Positions 1 to 10,863 are shown, numbered from the stretch's first letter. The stretch is 28,834 nt of DNA from Setaria digitata (GCA_003640385.1 RCAB01000656.1:1-28834), one strand, 5' to 3'. Translations and numbers: made by a program. Notes: generated by a model not told the origin, from the letters alone.

Positions 1-1788
1 TTAGTCTCTTCGCAAGGAAAAAATTTTCCTTAAAAGTATTAATATTTGCCTCTCTATTATCTGAAAAACAGAAATTTTTTCAGCAATTTATAACACTATA
101 CAATGATTCCACACGTTATATAAAGCTTCAGTTCCAAACTTTTTTCTTTTTGTTAAAATATTACTTAAATATTCAAAGAAAGATTGATTAATCTGACTTT
201 ATCACTGCTTCTAATTGGTGCCATGTATTAAAATACACGCTTATATATGAGTAATTTGAATCGAAAATACTGATAATAAAAATAATTAAACTAATTTTGC
301 AATAATTTTTCCTATTATGCTGCTATTTCAGTTCTTAATAAGTAAATCATAATTAAAGTGTATATCTTATAACACCTTAACACCTTAACAATACCAGTAT
401 TTTTATTAATTTACGCGAATTTGAGTGTCGCTTTAATTCCTTTCTTCTCTAATCAAATTTGTTTGTTTTTCTTAAATTAGTTGGAAGAATTATAAAATAA
501 TTTTAAAACACGGGATAAAGATGTTGATGATAACTTGTTATTAAATAGTAAAATAGCATGATTTATTCAACTTCTGTATTTTCCGATCAGATGATACCAT
601 TTTATCATATCAATCACGAAAACTTGTTCCGAACAAGATTAATGAATTTATAATAATCATCGAATTTAAGAATACGATAACTCAGCGTTTCAGTAGTTTC
701 AATGGTTGTAGGTGTTAAAATACTAAAAATGAGAAAAATCTATTTTAATAAAAGAATCATCATTCTCGAATTACTGTTTTCAGCATGATCGTATCAATTT
801 TCCCATATCCTCGATTAATATTTCAATAAAGTTTCCGACTGAAATAAGAAAATGATGTGCCGTTGAAATACTGAAACCGTTTTTCGTCACATTTTTTTTT
901 GTCGTGATTAATTAATTAGCATAACAAAACTTGGCCAATTACTGATTAAATTAATCAATATTTTTTAATCACCCATCCTTCATGTTCTATACTTTCTGCC
1001 TTTTCCGTCACCACAGGAGCATATTTTTAATTCTGGACAAAGTTGATTAATTGAAAAAAAAAGCAATACAACACCTTTTATTACTGGATAAGCATTCATT
1101 CATTCCAGACTTTTAATGATATTCAATTCCATTACTGCTTATTTTTAGCAATATTATGTAAAATGTAAAATATAAGTTTTTCTTCTATTTTTTCGTTTTC
1201 CATGCAGCTTGCAATTATTAAAAGTCTAATTTTGATGTAGAATAACTATCAGCGATTAAGTAAGTTGCTGAAGGAAATTTAAAATATAACTCAGGAGAGA
1301 CTGTAGTATTCAAAATTTCATGAAAAATTCCATGTTAGGGAATTTGAAATTTAATTATTTCAGATTTACAGTGGCAAAATTTTCTCTGGTAAATAAATGG
1401 CAGCGTCAATAATTTGCTCAATTCTCACTGAGCAATAAGATAATCTGAATTAATTCAAAAAGCTTTAAAAAATTTGTCTAATGCGAATGAAAAAAAGTTT
1501 TATTGCAATTTGCAGGATGAAAAAATTCCAGAGAATAAATTTAATCATTAAAATCATATTAAAATCATTATCTCTGATTATGCAAATAAATGATAAGTTA
1601 CATGTTTAAAATGAAAATTTCCACGTGATTTATGATATTTTTATCATTGTGGATAAGAAATTTTGGTTGCTTTTCATTTTATGTCATTTCCTATTTCAAT
1701 AAATAATCACTTATTCTTATTTTACTTGCATACGGAGTAGCATGAACAATTTAATTATTTTATTTCATTCAGAAATCAATCATTTTCA
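1..1788. other. Non-coding stretch, no gene recognised
   Basis: No open frame of convincing composition is seen on either strand. Unlike most of the window it has few long homopolymer runs. A perfect 7-bp inverted repeat around one base (CTTGTTCCGAACAAG, 623-637) is the only local structure noted. A tiny frame at 1397-1438 lacks a splice donor and is not called. The stretch is probably the intergenic or promoter region of the gene beginning near 1803. Confidence 0.5.
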
Positions 1789-1802
1789 AATTTAATTTGC
1801 AG
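1789..1802 (+). other. Candidate 3' splice acceptor (trans- or cis-splice) before gene start
   Basis: A TTTAATTTGCAG acceptor lies 50 bases upstream of the ATG at 1853. The intervening leader has no ATG. In nematodes many mRNAs receive a spliced leader at such a site; whether this one is trans-spliced or follows an unseen 5' non-coding exon cannot be decided from sequence alone. Confidence 0.4.
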
Positions 1803-1852
1803 ACTTTCAAAAGTAAAACGAATTTTGAAAAAAACGATACATTCTTGAAGCG

Positions 1853-3471
1853 ATGCATAATAATACTGATATAACAATTGCAATGATTTTCGTTATTATA
1901 ATTACCGGTAACGATAAAAATTTCCCGGCTATTTTGACAAAAATTCATGATGATTCTCAAATTTTTGTTAAAAATTTTTTGAAATTTCAGACAAAAATTT
2001 GAGAAATGATAATGAAAATAAGAATTAATTGAAAAAAAAGGAACTGATTAAAGTGGTTGGCATTAATGAATATGTGCCAGCACATTTTTTTCTTATCTTT
2101 TAAATTCTTCCTTTCCTAAAAATCTGTCTTTTATAACTTATAACTGAGGAAGTTTTCTTTTTTTTTCCTTTTTTTTGCTACTGTAACGGCAATTTTCTAA
2201 AAAATGGAGAAAGAAGAAGCAGGAAAAGAAAAAAAACTTGCAAAATTTTGAGTTTGAAAACTTTTATAGGGGAAAGTTTTTTTTCCATTTTCATTTTCGT
2301 CAAAATAACATTTAATTTTTTTAACGTATCGGAAACATTACAGTAATCGTTGTACCTGTATTTTGCGTGATGTGTTACGTATGCGGTTGCTACGCGTATT
2401 TTTCACATGACTTAAATCAAGAAATGCAAAAATATTCAGTACATAAGGCTAACAAAAAAGAAAAGAGGCGAAGGAGCAGACGAAAGAAAAGTTTAGTGAA
2501 CGATTCAGAATTGTAAAAAAAAATTTGGTCGCGAATTAAAATCATTTCAAAACTGTCACTGAATCTAAAATTTTAATTAATAGCAATAAAATAAGCATAT
2601 CGTTTAAGATAATATTCATTTGCTACTTGAAACTATTAAAATGGTAAGCTAAACATGCTAATTGCTCATCCAAAATCACATTATTTCTATCTATTTGCAT
2701 TTTTCCCATTTTTCTTTTTTTTTTTTTTTAAATTTTTGCAAATTCTGCTCAAAATAGCAATAAGTGCAGTTTATGATTTCCCCAGTAAATAATTTAAAAT
2801 TTAGTGATGGATTTAGAAGCGCAGGGGCCAAAAAGAAATAAATGTGCTGATCGTGATAATCGTGAAATGACAACAACCTGTAGTTTAGAGGTATGCTACT
2901 TTTTTTTTTAAAATTTTTTTTTTTAAATACATTATTTCTCAGATGCATTTCTTCAGTGGAATTCTTATACTGAATGCATGACACTTTGTTTAAATGAAAA
3001 TAAATTTAATTTATTTATTTTTGAATGCTAAATTTGATGTCTTTTTTTTTAGGGCAGTGATCATTCCGAAACAAATAAAATATATGAACAAAACAATTAT
3101 CGTAAAATCAACGGAAAAAAATTTCAATCACAAAAGGTTATTTGAAAAATGTTTTTTTTCTTTTTTTGTTTTTCTTCTGTTTCAAATATTGATGCCTTTT
3201 TACAATTTTATCCTTTTTGAAGTAACTAAAATTACTAACAATGTCATTCTTTTCCAAGTTAAATTTAGCCGCTTTTTTGAATTTTCATTTGCAGCGCCAT
3301 CTAGAACCAGAAACAGTGATCAAATTTAAACGACCAAGATTAAAAAGATCATATCATCGATCAAATCAGCCATATAGTTCTCGAATACAACGCCAAACAG
3401 ACTTAAGACGAGACAATCGTTCGGAATCTGAATATACCACAACAAGTGAACAAACAAATTCCATTGATTAA
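1853..3471 (+). CDS. Five-exon gene for a small single-pass membrane protein with basic tail, family not recognised
   Basis: Proposed exons are 1853-1907, 2344-2490, 2805-2890, 3053-3136 and 3295-3471. All splice phases agree (1, 1, 0, 0), giving 182 residues and a TAA stop. Acceptors are ACATTACAG, AAAATTTAG, TTTTTTTAG and TCATTTGCAG; donors are GTAACG, GTTTAG (weakest), GTATGC and GTTATT. Residues 1-6 are polar with an N-N-T glycosylation sequon. Residues 7-38 form one hydrophobic segment with a proline at 23 and cysteines at 26, 29, 32 and 34, possible palmitoylation sites. A very basic stretch follows (56-67), so by the positive-inside rule the N-terminus would face out and the roughly 140-residue tail the cytosol. 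The tail is rich in K, R, N, S and T, with a second basic patch at 134-142. I recognise no domain. Alternative exon ends are possible, but the phase agreement and lack of poly-Phe/Lys shadows make this the best-supported gene in the window. Confidence 0.75.
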
Positions 3472-3513
3472 ATTATGCTACATTTTATCCAATTCAGGAA
3501 TTGTTTCAGTTCC

Positions 3514-3537
3514 GTTTATTTATTTATTTATTTATTT
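3514..3537. repeat. (TTTA)n microsatellite
   Basis: About six copies of TTTA lie within 70 bases after the stop codon of the upstream gene, probably in its 3' UTR. Confidence 0.85.
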
Positions 3538-3791
3538 TTTCATGTGATTTTCTGAAACTTCAAAAAAAAAAAAGCTCTAAATTTGTGCATGAACTGTGCC
3601 ATTTAATGTTTCGCTTTTCGGACTGCAATCATGCAGTATTCTTAATTAATACTTTCTAATATACATCTTAGCAGTTTTTAGTATTCAGTCCCTGAAAAAA
3701 AAAAAAAAAAAACGAACCTTATCATCAATTATTTCTGATTTTTGCACTGTCAATATTTACTACCTGAATGAATTTTATCTTGCTAGTATTG

Positions 3792-3818
3792 AAAAAAAAA
3801 AAAAAAAAAAAAAAAAAA
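3792..3818. repeat. Poly-A run of 27
   Basis: Pure A homopolymer. It may be a mononucleotide microsatellite or the relic of an inserted cDNA tail; no target-site duplication was noticed. Many shorter runs (10-20) occur throughout the window and are not listed individually. Confidence 0.9.
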
Positions 3819-3940
3819 CAGGAAGGTTTCCAGTCTTAATTAGTTACTCGCAATATGTCAAAAATCAAAAATGAAAAATTTGATTCTTTTTAAAGCTTAA
3901 AAACATAAAAAAAAAAAAAAATCATATGCATAAATAAGAG

Positions 3941-3946
3941 AATAAA
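3941..3946 (+). other. Candidate polyadenylation signal
   Basis: AATAAA hexamer about 470 bases beyond the stop codon of the 1853-3471 gene. It is the first exact AATAAA I noticed downstream, but this hexamer is frequent by chance in DNA of this composition. Confidence 0.25.
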
Positions 3947-4009
3947 TTTTTCAACACTATCTTGTTTACCGTTAATTAATGCATTAAATAATACCTATCC
4001 ATTACTCTC

Positions 4010-4560
4010 AGCAATCTTCTTCCTTTCTTTTACGCTGACTACATCGTTGTTTTAGCAAAATTGACTGCCGTTCATTAGTGGTATTGAGTACCGTAGCTAA
4101 TTACTAACTATTAGTAGTGCTAATTACTCGCCACAATTGCACTTATTAGCAGTTTTAATTACTGCTTATTAACACTGTTGACTAAACAATCTATTGTTCA
4201 CACTGATTACTGTATACACTGTTGTTGTATGTTGACCAGTGTCCAATAAATGCTACTGACCATCGTCCACTACCTTCTGCTACTGTTTCATCCATCTATT
4301 AATCGCCTTTGTCTATACATCATCAATTGCTGTTACAACTGTTCAACACCAATATTTAACTACCGTTCATTAATTATACATATTACTTAAACCTTAAATG
4401 CTTTAATATTATTATTATTATCATTTGCTATCATTTGCATCATTTAAACCTTTAATATTTTAATATCATTATCATTTTTGCTTGATTAGCTTTTCCGTAC
4501 ATCTTATTTCATATTTCATACACCTTTAAACAGAACGGTACAATTTTATTATTATCATCA
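4010..4560. repeat. Degenerate ATTACT/ACTGTT and ATT-triplet repeat field
   Basis: Unlike its surroundings this block is poor in homopolymers and is built from shifting variants of AATTACTG, ACTGTT, TTCATTA and CATTTGC. Two neighbouring segments (near 4388-4440 and 4442-4490) share ACCTT.AAT.TTTAATAT followed by ATCATT. No open frame runs through it. It looks like an old, mutated short-period tandem array. Confidence 0.45.
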
Positions 4561-4746
4561 AATTATTTTATTATTATTATTTTTTTTTAAATTTTCTTAA
4601 CTAATTTCAAAAAAGAATTACTATTAAATTATTCATTATTATTATTATTTTTTAAATAATTTTAACAAAAAAAAAAAAAAACAATCAAATTTTTTTTTTT
4701 TTATTTCATTTCGATTTTTATTTTTTCAAAAAATAATTTCAATCAA

Positions 4747-4774
4747 AGAGAGAGAGAGAGGGAGAGAGAGAGAA
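4747..4774. repeat. (GA)n microsatellite
   Basis: Purine dinucleotide run with one GGG interruption. It opens the island at 4747-5010 that contains the inverted repeat and the complementary (CT)n run. Confidence 0.9.
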
Positions 4775-4937
4775 AGAAAAGAAAAATCCCCGTTCCTAGT
4801 AGATTCTTCTGACAATATTTCTTTTCTTTCTCTTCCCCTCGGGTACTTCAAATAGATCCCCTCACAGTATAATATACTTCAACAAACATTCACCATCATA
4901 TATATATGTATGTATAAAATACATAAATGATGATGAC

Positions 4938-4989
4938 ATGGTTGCTAAGGAGTTCCCTGCACCAGCTGGTACCAACTGTCCGCAACCAT
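4938..4989. other. 52-nt imperfect inverted repeat with central E-box palindrome
   Basis: Arms ATGGTTGC (4938-4945) and GCAACCAT (4982-4989) match perfectly. Inside them GGA.GTT can pair with AACTGTCC, and the centre contains the self-complementary ACCAGCTGGT with a CAGCTG E-box core. It could form a hairpin in RNA or DNA or bind a dimeric bHLH factor. Short frames start with ATG on both strands at the two arms, as expected from the symmetry, and both run into simple sequence. It is an isolated high-complexity block in an AT desert. Confidence 0.6.
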
Positions 4990-4992
4990 TCC

Positions 4993-5010
4993 CCTCTCTC
5001 TCTCTCTCTC
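4993..5010. repeat. (CT)n microsatellite
   Basis: About nine CT units directly after the 52-nt inverted repeat; complementary to the (GA)n run at 4747-4774. Continues as a generally pyrimidine-rich strand to about 5370. Confidence 0.9.
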
Positions 5011-5383
5011 ATAAGCTACCGCTCTTTTTCCTCTCCTGCACCATCTTGTACACTAACATATTCTTTTTTTCTTTTCTCTTTCTTTATTTTTCTCAATCCG
5101 TTCATTCGTTCGCTTGTTTCTTTTCTTTTTTTTTTTTTTTTTTTCCTCTTACGGCGATTAAACAAAAAAAAAAAAAGAAAAAAATGTTCAAAGACTAACT
5201 AACTAGCCATCATTTCCATACTTCACATTAATTTTTACTAGTAAATTTCTTTTTTTCTTTTCATTTTCCTCATCTCATTCATTCTTTTCTTCTTCTTTTT
5301 TTTTTTCCACTAAATCCTCTTTAATTTATTTACTTATTCTTTTGTCTTTCCTCATTTCACTTCTTCTCTTTTTTGATCTAGAG

Positions 5384-5409
5384 AAAAAAAAAAAAAAAAA
5401 AAAAAAAAA
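5384..5409. repeat. Poly-A run of 26
   Basis: Pure A homopolymer at the end of a pyrimidine-rich region. Confidence 0.9.
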
Positions 5410-5529
5410 CTTTCTTTCATTTATTTACCATTTTTTTTTTGATTAAAATTATTTTACGATAAATTGAGGACAGATAAATCCAGGAAAATAATATGTATTT
5501 TTTTTTTTTTCTCTCTCTTAATGAAATGT

Positions 5530-5631
5530 TCACGATAATGAGAGAAATACAGGAATTATCATGGGAGGTGGGGGAAGTGAATAGGTGAACCGGGTGGCGT
5601 AGTAGCAAGCATTAAAATATTTTACGTATTT
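5530..5631 (-). CDS. Candidate terminal exon, minus strand, function unknown
   Basis: On the minus strand a near-ideal acceptor (a run of T ending CACCCAG, complement of 5632-5647) opens a 33-codon frame ending in TGA at 5530-5532. The peptide begins KYVKYFNACYY and carries a run of four prolines before a hydrophobic end. A minus-strand AATAAA lies about 105 bases downstream (5420-5425). An alternative is a short ATG frame in another phase starting inside the same block. Upstream on the minus strand, 5815-5880 is purine-rich and stop-poor and could hold another exon, but no phase-compatible donor convinced me. Function is not recognisable. Confidence 0.3.
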   Translation of the reverse strand, partial: KYVKYFNACYYATRFTYSLPPPPMIIPVFLSLS

Positions 5632-6370
5632 CTGGGTGAAAAAAAAAAAAAAAACCAAAAGTCATTCTTTCGAGATATATCGGGAAAATGTCACAATGAT
5701 TTTCGGCTAGTGCAAAACTTTTTCCCGTTGTCTTTTGCTTTTCCACATCAGTTCATTAGTGACTGATAAGCCTGTTTATTGATAGCTACGAAAATCTCAT
5801 CCTTTTCCTCCACGTTCGTTCGACCGCGATTTCTCCTTCTTCTTCATCTTTCCTCCCTTCCCGTGTTCTCTCTCATTCTATCGTAATTTCATTATCACAA
5901 TCATAGTTAGTTTTCTATTGCTCAGTAAATTTTTTTTTTTTTTTTTTTTTTTTTTCGTACTATCATTATTAATTTGTCATTATCATCTTTAGNAAGAAAA
6001 GAAAGAAGAAGATGGAAAAGAGGAAAAATAAAGAGAATGTGGAAAACAAATTATTTCTTTAGATTATTTATATAGCTGAAAAGAGAGAGGGAAGAAAATG
6101 AAAGAATTTAAAATCAAATTTTTATTGCATTTCGTAATTTCAAAACAGCAGCAATATGACAAATCATTTTAATTATGATTTACTGTCTAGAAAAGAATAA
6201 CAAGAAAAAAGAAGAAAGAGAGAGAGAGAGAAAAAAAAAAAAAACTTCAATAATCGTTTAAATATATATATATATATATGATAATTTCTTTTCTTTTTCT
6301 TTTTTTTTCTTTCTTTCTTTTTTCTTTGTTTGAAATTTTATATTTTGCTCACTTTTTGAGCAAAATAAAT

Positions 6371-6372
<2 letters not shown>

Positions 6373-6400
<28 letters not shown>
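6373..6400. repeat. Poly-T run of 28
   Basis: Pure T homopolymer, among the longest in the window. Confidence 0.9.
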
Positions 6401-6401
<1 letters not shown>

Positions 6402-6472
6402 CGAGAAAAATAAGAAGAAGCGCAAATATTATTTGTTAATATTGTTAGAAAGGCCAAATTTTTAACAAAATT

Positions 6473-6501
6473 TTCCATTCAATATATAAAATTGAATGGA
6501 A
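6473..6501. repeat. Perfect 11-bp inverted repeat, 7-nt loop
   Basis: Arms TTCCATTCAAT and ATTGAATGGAA separated by ATATAAA. Could form a stable hairpin; no neighbouring gene explains it. Confidence 0.8.
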
Positions 6502-7888
6502 CTTCAAAAAAAAAAATTATGAAAAATTTGCTACCTCTTAATTATTATCACTATATTATTTTTTTTTTTCTTTTTTAGATAACCAATTATTTTAACTTTC
6601 CTTTCATTTCGCTGTCATTAGATAATTGCTACAATTAACGAATTATCCACTACCAATTTATTAATAAAGCAAGAAATAAATTCCTATTTCATATTATAAA
6701 ATGAATATTTATTCTATTCAACTTTTTTCCCATTTCTCAAATATTGTTTGCATTTTTTTTTTTTTAATTAAATAATTTTGAAATATTATTTAGCAAGAAT
6801 TTCGAAAATATTTTTCTCATAATTTGCAATGCCATTTCATTTTCACTTTTTTTTTTCTCCTTTTTTCCATTAATGTTTGATTTTTTCCCCTTTTCTTTTT
6901 GAGTATTAATAAAATGCCATTTTAGCTTTTACGCCTACTGAACGATGGATGTATGAGTAAATGCATCATAAAAGTCATAAAAGATTATATTTATAATAAC
7001 ATTCTTTTCATTTCCTTTAACAAAACAACCAATTGTTTTCTTTCATTTTTTCATTTTTTTTTTAGAGTAAATTTTTTTTTTCTTTCTTTCTTTTTTTTTC
7101 CATTTAAAACAACTGTACAAATATTAATTTTTAAAAAATTCATTATTTATTAATAAATTTTGTTGGATTAAAAATAAACCAAAAAAAGAAAGCGATATTT
7201 ATTTATTTCCAATCCTTCTTTTCCTCTCTTTTCAATAAATAAAAAGTAAAATTTTTATATCATTCGTATTTAAAAAATTTTGCTTAGATTTTTTATCAAC
7301 ATTTTCAGATTCTTTAGCATTTTATTATTGTAATGCTGGAAATTTTTCAATTTTTCAACAGTTTAAAAAAGAAAAAAAAAATATATTAAGCATACAATGT
7401 AATTTTATCCCTTTCCGATCTATAAATTTCACACTTTCAAAAAAAAAAAAAAAAAAATTAATATTGATATAACTTCAGTCTTAAAGTATAGCATCGAAGA
7501 AAGATAATAAGATTATTTGGCACGAAAGGATGAAAAGTTGAAAAATATTTACATATACCAAACATTTTTTTTTTTCTATTTTTTTATTCCTTTGCATATT
7601 TGTAATTTGCAAGAGACACTCAAGCATAGTGCGATTTGAATTACAAAACTGAAAGTTCCAAAAAAACAAAAAAAAAAAACAAGAAGATTGAGGGTGAAGA
7701 AGTATCAAAATTTATTTGATTATTTGTTATCAGTTCAAAAATCTAAACTTCTGTCATTTTCCCGTAAAATTTTTGACATATTGTATACTAAAATTTGTTT
7801 AATATTTTATCAAAAAGAAGAAAAAAAATCTACTATAAATGAGACATTTAAAAGAAAAATTTCTTTTCTTTTTTTTGAAAAGTTTTAG

Positions 7889-8037
7889 GAACACAAAATT
7901 TAATAGTGAAAAATTTGTTGAAAACGATAATGTCATGCGTGGAAATGATGGATGATGCCTGGTTTGTGTTCATTACTTGTCTGAGGGATGGAAAATGTCG
8001 GGGAGAAAGAGATCGGGATGAAGATAGAATGAAATGA
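7889..8037 (+). CDS. Candidate terminal exon or short ORF, function unknown
   Basis: After a T-rich acceptor ending GTTTTAG (7887-7888) a frame stays open for 48 codons to TGA at 8035-8037. It contains an in-frame ATG at 7930, giving MSCVEMMDDAWF and a highly charged, arginine-rich C-terminus. This block is clearly richer in G and C than its flanks and has no homopolymer runs, which is why I prefer it to chance. The first codon is completed by an unseen upstream exon (phase 1), or translation starts at 7930. The opposite strand is also partly open here. No domain is recognised. Confidence 0.35.
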
Positions 8038-9921
8038 AATTCTAAGGAATGGAAAATTGAGGCAAGAAATAATTTTGTTTCGAAAAAAAAAAACCAAACC
8101 GCAAAATAATAAATGACCAATTGTTTCACATTGGAAGTAGCAGTAGTCATCATCATTAATTTTGCATTAAATTAAATATAAAATTGAAAATGGCTGAAAT
8201 TATTGAGGGAATTTTAGTTAGTGAGAAATAAAAAGAAAAGAATGCAAAAAAAAAAAAAACAATTAAAAAATTTTTATTGCACATGTTGATTAGCAGTTGC
8301 TCTGGTATTGATATTAACGAAAATTAATTAATTCAACAATTACAAAACTTTGTGTAAGTTTTATAAATTGCTCATTTTATTTGTTTATTTGGTTTTGTTT
8401 TTCTTTTACTGTATCCAGGAAAATTATCAGCATATGATCATTTTTAGTAGCCAGGCTAATATGCTTTATTTTTAATCATTTTTTTTTTTTTTTATAAAAA
8501 AGAAGATTTAATTAATTATTTTTAATCTTATAATCAGGAGCCTATTTCAATATTTTCATTAACAAAATCATTAAATGCTTGCATCCTGAGTTACTTTTTA
8601 GGTAATTAGATAATAACATAAAACGATCCCTGATAATATTTGTCACTTATTTAGTGATTTAAAAGTAAGTTCAAATTTTAAGTATCAATTTATGATAAAC
8701 GATTCTACCAACGTATGTATAATTTACACATGCAGTACATATATACAATAAAACATATATACATGTATATTTCAAATCCTTCAGTTTATGGGAATAAATT
8801 CTCGTCGTGTTTATATTTCTCGAGAATTATCAACAAAATGAAAAAATTAAAATCATTGGAATTTATTGCATCTCTCGAAAATTGACAGCAAAAATATTGA
8901 AATTATTTTAATTTACTTCTAATAACGACTGGAATAAATAATGAGTTTACTTTCTTCTGTTTTTTTTTTCTATTTTTTTTTTTTTGTTGAAAATATATTT
9001 AAAAAGAATGAATGAATAGAAGTATGCCACTATGAAAATTCGATAATGTATTAACAAATATTTATCATTAGGTCGAAAGACGAGCAGTCGAAAGAAAATT
9101 TTATTTCATCATTTTTTGAAGTTTTTTTTTCATTATTATTATTTTTTCCTTAAATTCAATCTGATTGTATTTTAACTTTACTTGCTAATTTATTTTTCAA
9201 AAGTGTTCTTTTGCTAACTTATAATTTTTCTTAATTTTTTTTTTTTTGCACTATCGGTAAAACTTCATTTTTTTTTTTTTGTCAAATTTGTGCAAAAAAT
9301 GAATGCTAACAGAAATTATAATCTTTTTTTAGGTATTTTTCCAATTCATATTAAGCTTTCGAATTTTGCATTTCTTCACCATCACCTATTATCATCCTTA
9401 TTTTAAGGTCCAAAAAATTCTAATTTACTTCATTGTAAATTTAATTTAAAAATATCAAACCTCATTTTCTTCCTCTCTGTTTCGTTTCTGTTTTCTTTCG
9501 CAGTAATTAGCATAATTTAAAATTTGTTCATACTGTCTATCTCGATTTTGAAAAATTTTAAATTGAAAATTGTAATTGAGCATAGTTAAATTTAACGATC
9601 ATTGTGGTTACAGTTAGTTAAATCATAAATTACACTGATTGTTCATTTTAGCAAAACCACAGGCTTACTATTAATTACTATCAATTACCGGCCGCATTAC
9701 TCCATCCTTCATCGTTTCTATAATTAATTTTTTTTTTTCTCCGTTCTTTTCTCTTCTAATTCCATCTTAATGATAATTTCATAGCAAAATATTTTGGCTT
9801 TCAATCTTATCAGAACTTTTTCCTCCATCTTTTCGTCTTTTTTCAAACATTTTGTTTGCATTCTTTTCAGAATGTTTAAAATTGAAAATAAATAGTGGAA
9901 GGAATAGCATTCAAAAAAGAA

Positions 9922-10010
9922 AGCAAAAAAAAACAAACAAACAGATAAATAAAATAAAAGAACAAAAAGCAAAAAAAACAAACAAATAAATAAAATAAAA
10001 AAACAAAAAA
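9922..10010. repeat. Two-copy 46-bp tandem duplication of A/C-rich sequence
   Basis: Copy one starts at 9922 and copy two at 9968, each beginning AGCAAAAAAAA followed by CAAACAAA, ATAAATAAAATAAAA and ACAAAA, with small differences. The long minus-strand frame over it is the result of this low-complexity sequence, not a gene. Confidence 0.8.
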
Positions 10011-10830
10011 CAAAAAACTTTGTTAAAGGACGAAAGATACATCACATTTTTTTTCCAGGAAAAAAAGAAGATGTAATTTAATTTTTTTCTCACGCACAAA
10101 TGCAGTAGCAATTTAGTTTTTCTCACAGAATGTTTTTTCTTTTTGCTTTCAGTAATAAATTTATTTAAATTTATGTCAGATATGCAGAAAAAAATATTAG
10201 GAAACAAACTAAGCAAAAAATTTCGGTGAGAAAAAAAAAAGGCTACAATTTATCAATGCCAATCGTTCGTTCTTTAACTTGTCTGAAATTTATCAATTTA
10301 AAATTAATTCAAAATTGTAAACACTCATATACATATTTTTTGAATGTTTCAAAAAAAAAAGCAAGAATAAGATAAAATTTTTAAGCCTAAAAAAAGCATC
10401 AATTTTGTTGAAGTAAGTGATTAGTTATGCTTTCTCGACTAAGCAAAAAAATTCTGACTATAATGAAACTGCTAAAATCGTGGTCCTGAAAGGTTTTCGT
10501 CAGACAATTGAGAAAAAAAAAGAGATTTTTAAAAAATATACCAGTCAATATTTACATTATCAAATATCACTGATGAACCTTAAAACGTACCAATCTTGAA
10601 TTTATGTATGAAAATGAAATTTAAAATTTCATTCAGTTACATATTATGAATCTCTAGACTAGTTATCATAATACACTAATGGTTTTCTTTTTCACTTTTT
10701 AAGCTTCTAGCTCATACATTATGATAATTGGTTCGATGATTTATGAATAATTTAATAAAATTTTTAAACTTCTATTTTTAAATTATGAAGAATATTAATG
10801 GAAATTGCCGCAAATTTTGTGAGAAAGACT

Positions 10831-10863
10831 TATTCTATAACAGCTTAATGAAGTTTGTGAGAC
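10831..10863 (+). repeat. Diverged copy of the segment at 11553-11585
   Basis: About 80 percent identical by eye over 33 bases to 11553-11585, including TTAATGAAGT and GAGAC at the same spacing. In the downstream copy this spans the proposed start codon of the 11570 gene. Here the frame from the matching ATG runs 24 codons to a stop without a signal-like segment, so this could be a degenerate paralogue of the first exon or simply a dispersed repeat. Confidence 0.5.

Larger units (their letters stand above)
5648..7888. other. AT-rich spacer with homopolymers, promoter-like CpG patch and one N
   Basis: Contains a 26-base poly-T (5930-5955), a single undetermined base at 5993, an (AT)n run near 6262-6279 and a 28-base poly-T (6373-6400). 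Around 5760-5880 there is a GATAAG site and a pyrimidine-rich, CpG-containing patch (CACGTTCGTTCGACCGCG) that could be regulatory or a minus-strand exon. The open frame at 7640-7888 has no ATG and no good acceptor and is not called. Confidence 0.5.

Noticed and set aside
2994..3329. 111-codon plus-strand frame overlapping exons 4-5 of the first gene
   Set aside because: It reads exon 4 in the wrong phase and passes through T-rich introns; the spliced model explains the same DNA better.
4927..5202. Two overlapping plus-strand frames of 86-91 codons, one with a presequence-like start
   Set aside because: Both run through (CT)n, poly-T and poly-A sequence that is stop-free by composition; only the inverted repeat at their start is notable.
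7640..7888. Long plus-strand open frame upstream of the 7889 block
   Set aside because: Lacks a start codon and a usable acceptor; composition is lysine/phenylalanine from simple sequence.
9911..10216. 101-codon minus-strand frame
   Set aside because: Made of poly-Phe/Leu from a 46-bp A-rich tandem duplication and T runs.
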